Part shown: piece after piece, positions 51,101 through 60,100 of the stretch
Numbering within the stretch: the stretch's first letter is position 1
Layout: each line of letters begins with the position of its first letter
DNA from: Atherinomorus stipes
Taxonomy: Eukaryota > Chordata > Actinopteri > Atheriniformes > Atherinidae
Direction: 5' to 3'
DNA length: 64,000 nt
Assembly (NCBI GenBank): GCA_023101725.1
Contig: JALJCO010012618.1
Span: 62,001 to 126,000, forward strand
Translations under genes and position numbers: made by a program
The notes under the pieces: generated by a model
What the model was told of the DNA's origin: nothing
The model's input: the letters and a program-made list of their open reading frames with translations, nothing else
Database searches by the model: none

Positions 51101-54100
51101 TATTGAGCTCATTGATTAAAAACTAAACTGATGTTAGTTATTAGGTTTACATGACAGCATGTCATAGCTGTTCTGAGTTTGTCTGTGATGCTACCACCCA
51201 CAGACACGCGCACGTTCACGGGATGAGCGTGCATGGCGCCTCATACAGCGCATGAGTCTGAAAACGCATCAACCAGCTGAAACTCAGACACAAATATCAG
51301 TTTTAAACTCTACCGAGAAGGTGAAGATGGCAATACTCGCTCTCCTCTTCACCCGCTGGTGCTGAGAACGAGCACGTTCCAAACTCGAATTTCTTTCATT
51401 TATAGATGAAGGATGAATTTATTTTTAGATGATAAGTCTAGCATTATCAAAAACTGGATAAGTGTACTACTACACCTTAAACAAGAAAACAAAACAAAAC
51501 AAAAACATGCTGCCTCTAAGGAGTCTCAGCTCAGTGTTTAGTTGCTTTAAAACATGATGTAATATATTCATACTGGACGTTTACAAACTTAGTTACACAC
51601 CACTTTCCATGCAGATCCCTGCCATATACAATGAAAGATCATTTTGAGCATGACTCCATGAAATCACACATTTATTGTTAATTCACTATCCAAAGCCCAA
51701 CATGCCGTACGTTCTGCTCTTTTTATATCCGATTCCACTCATGCCTCAGAAACCTCCACCCCATATGGGTTTTAAAGCTTCTGGCTCTGACCCCTGCTGC
51801 TCTCTTACCTTTGCTGGTGCGTGCAGCGATGAGTCCAGGTGTTTCTCCAAGGTCATTGTGGATCTCCACATCAGCCCCAAACACGATCAGAGCTTTGATC
51901 AAATCTATGTGATCCATCTACAGAGGACAGTCACAACTGTGAAATGTGTCCATGTAGCAATTACAACAGCACATTTATGGTACACTTACTTTAGAAAGAG
52001 AATTGTGCAGCTCTTAAAGGTTGAATATGAAATACGGACAGAACAGCGACATCACGTGTGTCTAGGTTGTAGTTGCAACGGCAGAAAAACAACTCCAGCC
52101 GCTGGGATGCCAGGCTCGCTGCCGATACGCATGTTACCAACAGCCTGCAGCATGTCCAACAAGTAATGCAGCGGAGTTTATAACTGACAGCTAACGTTAG
52201 CCATGTTAGCAAACAAGCTAGCTTACCGATCCAGCAGGAAAGTCGCCAATTCCGTGTTTTACTCCGTGGAAAACGTTTATGTGCGTCCATTTAGTGAAGT
52301 CTTGACCTAAATTTACTCCAGGTTTTGCTCTTCTCAGGTCACTCCTCCTCAGAAACAGATAACAATATCTCCAGGGCTCTGAAGCAGCTGCTTCACTGGT
52401 CGTCTCCACGGTTTTCCCCTGTACAAGCCTGACTATGACCAAAATATTGTTTCCACACAGAGATCGTATTTGGCAACCTGCAATGGCGGCGTGTATTGGC
52501 TTATAGACGTAAATAAAATGCCATTATCGAACCCGTAAAAAAATATTTTATAATTATTTTTAGGCGAAATATAATTTTTCTAGGAAATGTTGTACTTTCA
52601 TTCTGTACACCCCCAAACGACCTGTAGAGGTATTATTTTTGAAAAAATATAGCTTTTAATAAAAATGTTCCATATTCAACCTTTAAAACATTATAGTATT
52701 ATTATTATTATAATTATTAATAATAGTCATAATAATAACAATAATAGTAATAGTAATAATAATAACAACATGTATGCAAATTTTCTGTGGGAAAAAATGT
52801 TAAAAGCAACATTTAATTTCCATGTCCGATATTATCGACCTACTGATATTATTGGCCGATATCAGCTTTATAATGTGATAACAGAAAATGGCCGCGTTTC
52901 CCAGATTAGTTAAGACACTCTTAACGCTGAGGTCCTCCTTAAAGGGATATTGTGTAAGTTCTCCTGTTATTTATTCACAAAAACTGATTATTTGGTTCAA
53001 AAGTGTTTTTTCATTAATCAGTAATCACTCCCATCAACAAACTGAAGTGCTCCTCTAAGTTCTAAATTTGCTGTTCGTATCATTCATTTACACATCGAGC
53101 GGGTCGGCTCGGTGGAGGCTGCCATGTCGTATCGCCATGTTTTTGCGTTCGGGAGAAGCGTGACAGTAGGAAAACACAGAAACTCACCGGACACACCGGA
53201 GTTTTCAGCTCAGTTCGAGGTAATGCCTTTGAAAAGTCACCGCGCTGCAGTGGGGGAGAAGCTAGCGTCTTACTGACGCTAGGTTCACGTGCAGTCGGGC
53301 AGACGGCCGTTGGTAACAAACCAGATGTCATTTTCATCAATAAAGCCGAGCGAAAGACGGTAAAACATGGGTCAGGGAAAACAATACGACATCGCCATGA
53401 CAACCGAACAGATGTGGACTGATGTCACTGTAACTGACGGACCACGTCTTCACATAGAGGCCGGTGATAACTTTACATGCAGCGGCTGTCGTCGGTCTGC
53501 CCGGTTTCACACGAATGCAGCATGAAAAGTACGAGGGAGCTGCTCCCGATTACACAATGTCCCTTTAAGTCACTTCTTAAAGGTGCCTTGTTTGGACGTT
53601 GCGTTTCCCAGATGCGCTCTTAACTCAGTAGCTTCTTTATTTTCAGGAGCGGCCAGACCCACTCTTTCGACCCTTCTTTAACGTTCCCCCTGCTAAGGGA
53701 ACAACAGGCCCATCTACTGGTCACTTTTGGAAACGACACTGTTTCCCGTGAAAAAAAAAGTAGAAAATGGAAATTATTAAAAATGGACCTATTCACGGAT
53801 CAGTTGTTGTATTTTGAGTCATGTTTTCTCACTCATGTCATAATGTCAATCATCTATGATGGAAGAAAACTGTAGTTACCGAGTGAATGACAGAAAATAT
53901 TGTGGTTAAGTTTAATCATTATGGCAAGATAGGCCTCCCTATACTTAGCTTACGTTAGATAAAGCTGTGGGTATCAACCACAGAAACAAAAACATTGCGG
54001 TAGGAATTGTACGCAAATTATACGCAATCTATGAGGACTCACGTCATATTTACGCATTTGTCAGCTGTTCATGATGAGATGCACCTGCTTCGCTCCATAA

Positions 54101-57100
54101 AAGCATGGCCATTTACGCATACCCGTATCAGACATCATGGCTGCTTTACAGCAAATTTTGGTAGCAAACCAACAGCGTCGCCGTAGACGGAGTGACACTG
54201 TGTATGTACATGCTTTCATGCGCCAGCATTTCAGTCCTCTTGGTCTGGCTCTGAAATTCCTGCCATTTTTTTCGCACCGCAACCCAGTCGCGCACACTGC
54301 AAGGGCTGGATGGGGACATTTTCAGCGCTATTGATTGCCATGCCCTGGCCTTTGCCTCTATGTCTTTTTTCCCCTTTGTCCCTCTAAAGAGAATGCTTTT
54401 TTTACCTGCCACTTCTTCAATCAGAATCGCCATCTCCTCTGGCGTGAAGGCCGGAGAGCGCTTCATCCTCTTGGTGGGGTTCCCTTCAGCCATTACGTCA
54501 ACAAATAGCGTCAGAATGACCATTATTTATAGGGCATCTGTAAATTTCCAATCGCCTACACCTGTTTAGCACAATTTGGCCAATTACACAATATACAATG
54601 AGCTTTTCAATGAATATTTGCAATCACTGGTAATCACATGCATATTTTTAACAGTTTGTCTTCTTGCACAAACACATAAACGTATAAATGGGCTCAATAT
54701 CAGCGTCGGAAAATAACCTCCACACTAAATGAATGGTGTCGATCGATATACCTGACCTCAATTGCTTTTTTTTCAGCACCCCCGGAAGTGGATAGCTTCT
54801 GTTAGGACCTTCTAAAGATGTAGCGTAGCCAAGACGTTTCTCAGGAAATAAGAACGCGTGAAAGAAGCAATCTGGGAAACGGGCGTATCTTTGCGATCCT
54901 TTGTTGGGAAGAGCTTCCTTGAGGCCTTCTTTAATCCAAAGAAGAATCTTAACTGGGAAACGCGGCCAATATCGGTAACGGTTTTTTCAGACCAATATTT
55001 CTACTAACAAAATCTCACAAGATCTTCTTGTTCCGTTACGAAATCTTGTGAGATTTTGTTCCATTAGCATGTCCAGCATGTAGAAAAGTCCCTGGAAGAA
55101 CTTCATATCCCAGCATTCCTTTTAGTCATGTGACTACAGTGCAGCTGCTGCTGCTACAGACTGACTTGCTTTGAAGCTGCTTATAATATGTCTGCTTTTA
55201 AGTTGTTGGTTAAGTTGCCAAGTTGTCAGAAGCGTTAGAATTAGCCACATGTTGGCTAATACCTGCTAGTATCTAAAATATATGACAGCCAGATGTCCAA
55301 AATGAACTCCTCTGGCTATTTTGGGATCTTTACTCTTACAGAAAAGCAGACTTGTACAGATTATACTTGCATGTATGATGCAACCTGATTCTGAAACTGA
55401 TGCAATTTGGAAAAAAAAAAAATCATCCAAACTATATATCTTCTACACAAACCTTCATAGCGAGATGAAGGGCTGTGTTTCCATCCTGCCCCTTTAGGTT
55501 GGCATCCGCCCCATGGGTGAGTAACACCATGGCCGCCTCAAAACGGTGTTTTTTAGTCATAATGTGCAAGGGCTCTCTCCTGTCTTACTGAGGTAGTTGA
55601 CTTCACAGCAATGCTCCAGCAGCAGACGGCACATCTGGCACAGAGAGACCGAGAGCAGCAAGTTAGCTTTGGAGTCTTTGAGTCTGATATTCTGATCCTG
55701 ACAAACAAACATCTATCTGTGTTTTGGCATGTGAATTTTCTGGATGTCTGCTGCCACAATGTAAAAATATTATCTGAACTGCTCTTTATTATCTGGTGTT
55801 ATTTTATAACCTCAGCAGTTTTGGTCCAGTGCAGGGGTGTCCCTCCGTACACAGAGTCCTGAGCATGGAGCTGATTTGGGTCTGCTTTGAGGATCTCCTC
55901 CACACAGCTGAAAGGCAAACACAAATATAACCACCTTCTACAGTTTACAGCATAGGAATGTTGCAAAACTTATAGAATTACAGGCGTTAATCAACAGGCT
56001 GAGATCTAGCTGAGGAAATATTCAAAAGAGGAGCAAGTCAGGGAAACCACACTCTTGTATGTTTGAGGAAAAACATCTTTTTCTTCATCCGTCATGCATC
56101 TTCCCACTCACCATTTTTCACTATACTTCATTGCAGTGTGGATAGGATATCCTTTATTACCAATGACATCACACTTGGCTCCACCCACAAGCAGGGCCTT
56201 AACGTTTTCAACACGTCCCAAACGGCAGGCCACATGAAGCGGCGTCTCTCCGTTGTTGTTCAGCTCATTCACCCCCGAGCACAGCCGTGAGCACATTGCC
56301 TGGATGGGGGAGAGGACAGCGTGATGCAGGGGGAGAGGAGTGAGTTCACCATGAAGAGACACATTAACCTTCACAGGAAAAGCAGCTTCAGCTAATCCAC
56401 ACGGGACAGAGACGTGTCTCCAGACCAGAATCTCACCTGGATGATGACAGGAGAGTCCTGCTTAGAGGCGTAGTGAATGGGTGTTTCTCCATTGTGATCT
56501 TTGATATCGGTGCGGGCCTGGCTTTCCTCCAACAGCTCCTTCACACACGCCAAGTCGCCGCGCTCACACGCCAGGTGGAGCGGCGTCTGGCCTGATGCGT
56601 CCCGAGCATTGATCTGACTGGAGGCGGAAAAGCATCGACTTCTTTCTTAATCCGTCCGAGCACAGCAAAGTAAAGGAATACATGCAAAGTTTTTTCACCA
56701 AACCATTTTATAAGCAAGGAGCCAGATTTAAAATAATTTCCTGCTATGTTGGCAGTGATAAGGTTCCAATCATATCAGCAGACTGTGGAAGCTGGCGTGC
56801 TGAGCTTCTCCTGTTTCGGAAGCTCGTGCTGCCATGGTTTGGTGAAACAAGGTCAAACAAGGAGAACTTTGAAACACATTTCTGGTTTCAGTGCTGGAAA
56901 CACTCCAGCTAGCCTGTCTAATTAGAACAGTTTAATAACAAAAATGAACGTTTTTTAATTGAAGATGTTTTTGCCCTGTGTTTCTCACGTTAACCCTTAA
57001 AACTCTGCTAGAGTCCCCCCCCCCCCCACAAGCACTAGATTTTATGTTGTTAGGTGCACCATTTGCAACCAGGGTGGTATTCCAGAAAGAAGGTTTAACA

Positions 57101-60100
57101 CATGCTGTGATAAAGCCTGAGTTCAGGGTTGCCACATCTTCTGACATCTCATCCCACTCTGTCAGTTCCACCACTCCAGCTTTGGATCAACTTTCACAAA
57201 CCAGCTTATTTAAGCCAGGAGAATGAGAGGCACCTCCTACTGAGCTCCAAAATTACGTTGAAAATAGCAAAATGTTGAGCACCCTACTGTTCGCAGACGG
57301 AATTACAGGTCCTCCTTGAAGCTTATGAGGAGGACAAAATTATAATACTGGTGGGAAAAAGCAACACGTCTGCATCCAGCACCGCCCACTGCGATGCATG
57401 CCAGAGGATTGACAGCAAAGTCAGCGTGTAAGGGGATGTAAAACGCAGAGTAACTCACTGTGCTTGTTGGCATCACTTATTTGATCGTCAGCTTTATTGT
57501 ACTAATGACTTTGTTTCATTTCATTTTATCCTATTTCATTCCGTTATTAGATGTAGGCTAACCCGGACGTTCCTGAGGAAGAAGATGGAGAAATCCTGAA
57601 TATTCAGATGAAAATAAATGAAAATATGGAATCACCAGAATCCTTTCTTTATGCTAAATGTCATTTCAGTCATGATGCGGGTTTTGCTGTGGGCCACGTT
57701 AAAACTTGTTTGTGTCCCAGGATTTGGATCAGGTATGGGGCAGGGGTCTGCAACCTGCAACTCCAGAGCTGCAAATGGCTCTTTGGGCTTTCCACAATGG
57801 CCACTAAAAATGAGTAAAAAAAAAAACAAAACAAACAAAAAAAACAATATCTTTAAATATATAACTACAAAACATTTTTAGGTTTTTTGCAGGTTTTTCT
57901 TTTTTATGGGATAATTGCGTTGAATTTCTACAACATAATGACACTAAAAGTCCCAGAAGCCTAATATATATTTAAATTAGGGATGCCCGATACTATTGGC
58001 CTGCCGATATTGTCGGCCGATATCTGCATTAAAATGTGATATTGGAAAATATTGTATTTGTTTTTTCAGCTGCTGCTGCTACAGACTGACTTGCTTTGAA
58101 GCTGCTTATAATATGTCTGGTTTTAAGTTGTTGTTTAAGTTACCAAGTTGTCAGAAACATTAGAATCAGCCACATGTTGGCTAATACCTGCTAGTATCTG
58201 ATATATGGCAGCCAGATGTCCAAAATTAACTCCTCTGGCTGAGTTCAGGCTATTTTGGGATCTTTGCACTCAGAGCAGAATATAGTTGTATTTCTCAAAA
58301 TATGAGAGATACAACCTCACAGTTGTCGGCATATATTGGAATCGACTGATATCAAAAATTGGAAATTAAGAGTGGGACAATATTGGAAATCGGTAAAAAA
58401 ATGTTTTCACGCTAAATGTTTTCCTCCGATAACGTTTCCTTTCGTCTCTTTGCCAAATACGACATGATGCGCATTCAAAACACCCGCTATGTTCATGTAC
58501 GGTTCATATCCATTTGCTAGTACGTGACGCAGTGCACAACCAACAGTTGACTGCAAAGTCACAGCCCTGGTCCGGATACAAAACTTGCACACTGCTGTTT
58601 CTGAGCCTCGGGACGCCTCTGAGCAGTGACGGTTTGAAAATGCGTATAATGAATGTTGGTGTGCCATCAAAACGAGTCAGAAACGCATATTTTCAAGGTC
58701 TAAAAGTTACATTGTGGATTTTTTAATGTATTCCTCTTGTAATTGGCTTAGAAATGAGGGGCTTTTGTCATATAGTTTCCCACAAATATCTACATTTTTA
58801 TATATTTAATTAATATTTTTTATACTGATCAGTTCCATTGACGAAAATCAGATTGAAGAAAAGTATCTAGCCTCTTCTTGCCAAGTTCAGCTCCGCTTAT
58901 TTTGAAACCTAGAAGTAGGAACAAAATGCTATTCTGTTAAAATGACAGCAAATTTTCTATTAGTAGCTATTTATCAAAAATAGTGAGTTGTCCTTTTTCA
59001 AAAGGCCATGGAACATTTGTGGCTCTAAACGACTTATTCAGCTGGATTGAGGCGAAAAATTGCTCTTTGGATTGTAAAGGTTGCAGACCGCTGCTGAGTA
59101 AGGAGATGTGGGACGGTGTCCTCAGTCTCCGAAGAGATGCTCATCAAATTCACCTGTAATTGGAATCAGGTGACTTTACGTCTGGATCCAAAAAGATTCG
59201 TGAGATAAAGGAGCGACTGCACGGAAACAATGTCGCTCCCACTCATCTGGATGGGGCACATGTCGAGACGCAGTCTTATTATCCTCTCACGGTGAATGGC
59301 ACGTATAATCTATGACTCTACATCTATGGAACCTTTCAAATGGAAATGGCGCTGTCTGACTAAAGGGGAAAGCCGCTGCTCTCCGAAACAAAGTTGGCAT
59401 AGCCTGGAACAAAACCTACTCCCTACCAGGTTATGTTCACAGCATACGTTTCTGTATCAACTTAGCTAGATCAGCCTTTTTGGAACAGAAAACCCAGGAT
59501 TACTGTTTAATCCGGGTTAGAATAGCCAGCTAAACCAGTAAACCTGCTTCTTGGAACAGCTCTGCCACCTCTGCAACCACTAGGCTGCCACTCCACCCTT
59601 CTGACATATTAGGTAGCTTAAATTAATAGTAATATCCACCCAGGAGCAGCCAAAGATCAAAGTGACAGGAGAGTCACACGTCTGTCAGAAAAGAACAAAA
59701 TAATGGTCCCCTATGGCTGGCATGAAGTGAAAAAGATGTTTTTGTTGCACAGTGGTGCCAAAAACAAGCCGAGTTGTGAAAATTTGCATGCAAATAGAAG
59801 AATAAATTACTGTAAACAAGAAAAAAAATATACCTGGAGGAAAAAGTGTAAATATGTCAATCGTTTGTTGTGTGTTTGTATCAATGCCAGTTTTTGTCCC
59901 AAAAGCAAAGATTGAGAATGATGTGCAGATGTGAAAAGGCTCGGTCACTGATCCGAGCATTATTTCTACAAAATACGGTTAATAATAAATACTGTAGCGT
60001 CTTTAACGTCTGTATGCTGCCTGTGCCTAAAAGGGTTGAGGGTGTACATGCATCAAACATAAAAAAAAAGTCAGAAAAAAAGCAGGTTAAAAATGGCCCG

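Larger units (their letters stand above)
52890..54967. mobile_element. PIF/Harbinger-type element carrying a Myb/SANT-like ORF
   Basis: Perfect 15-bp terminal inverted repeats GGCCGCGTTTCCCAG (52890-52904) and CTGGGAAACGCGGCC (54953-54967), flanked by AAT on both sides (3-bp duplication, as in Harbinger). Carries a Myb/SANT-like reading frame (54146-54493, minus); no DDE transposase recognised. A TTAA MITE (52943-53564) has inserted into it. Confidence 0.82.
52820..55345. repeat. Older repeat split by the Harbinger insertion
   Basis: The two halves (52820-52889 and 54968-55345) together resemble the uninterrupted copy at 57985-58400: ATTGGCCGATATC, then CTGCTGCTGCTACAGACTGA, CACATGTTGGCTAATACCTG and GCCAGATGTCCAAAAT. 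The Harbinger element between them is a later insertion. Confidence 0.7.
57741..59093. mobile_element. hAT-type element with CAGSGGTCTGCAACC ends
   Basis: CAGGGGTCTGCAACCTGCAA at the left and (reverse complement) CAGCGGTCTGCAACCTTTAC at the right; GGCTCTTTGG sits near both ends. No clear 8-bp duplication. Contains the repeats at 57985-58400 and 58432-58687. Confidence 0.7.
57072..59571. mobile_element. Harbinger-like element, heavily nested
   Basis: Left TATTCCAGAAAGAAGGTTTA and right (reverse complement) TGTTCCAAGAAGCAGGTTTA look like diverged terminal inverted repeats. A Myb/SANT-like relic lies near the left end (57280-57441). A hAT element (57741-59093) and other repeats are inserted inside. 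Confidence 0.55.

Noticed and set aside
51675..52166. 163-codon plus-strand frame
   Set aside because: Overlaps antisense to a genuine pla2g6 exon and runs into a TTAA MITE; chance frame.
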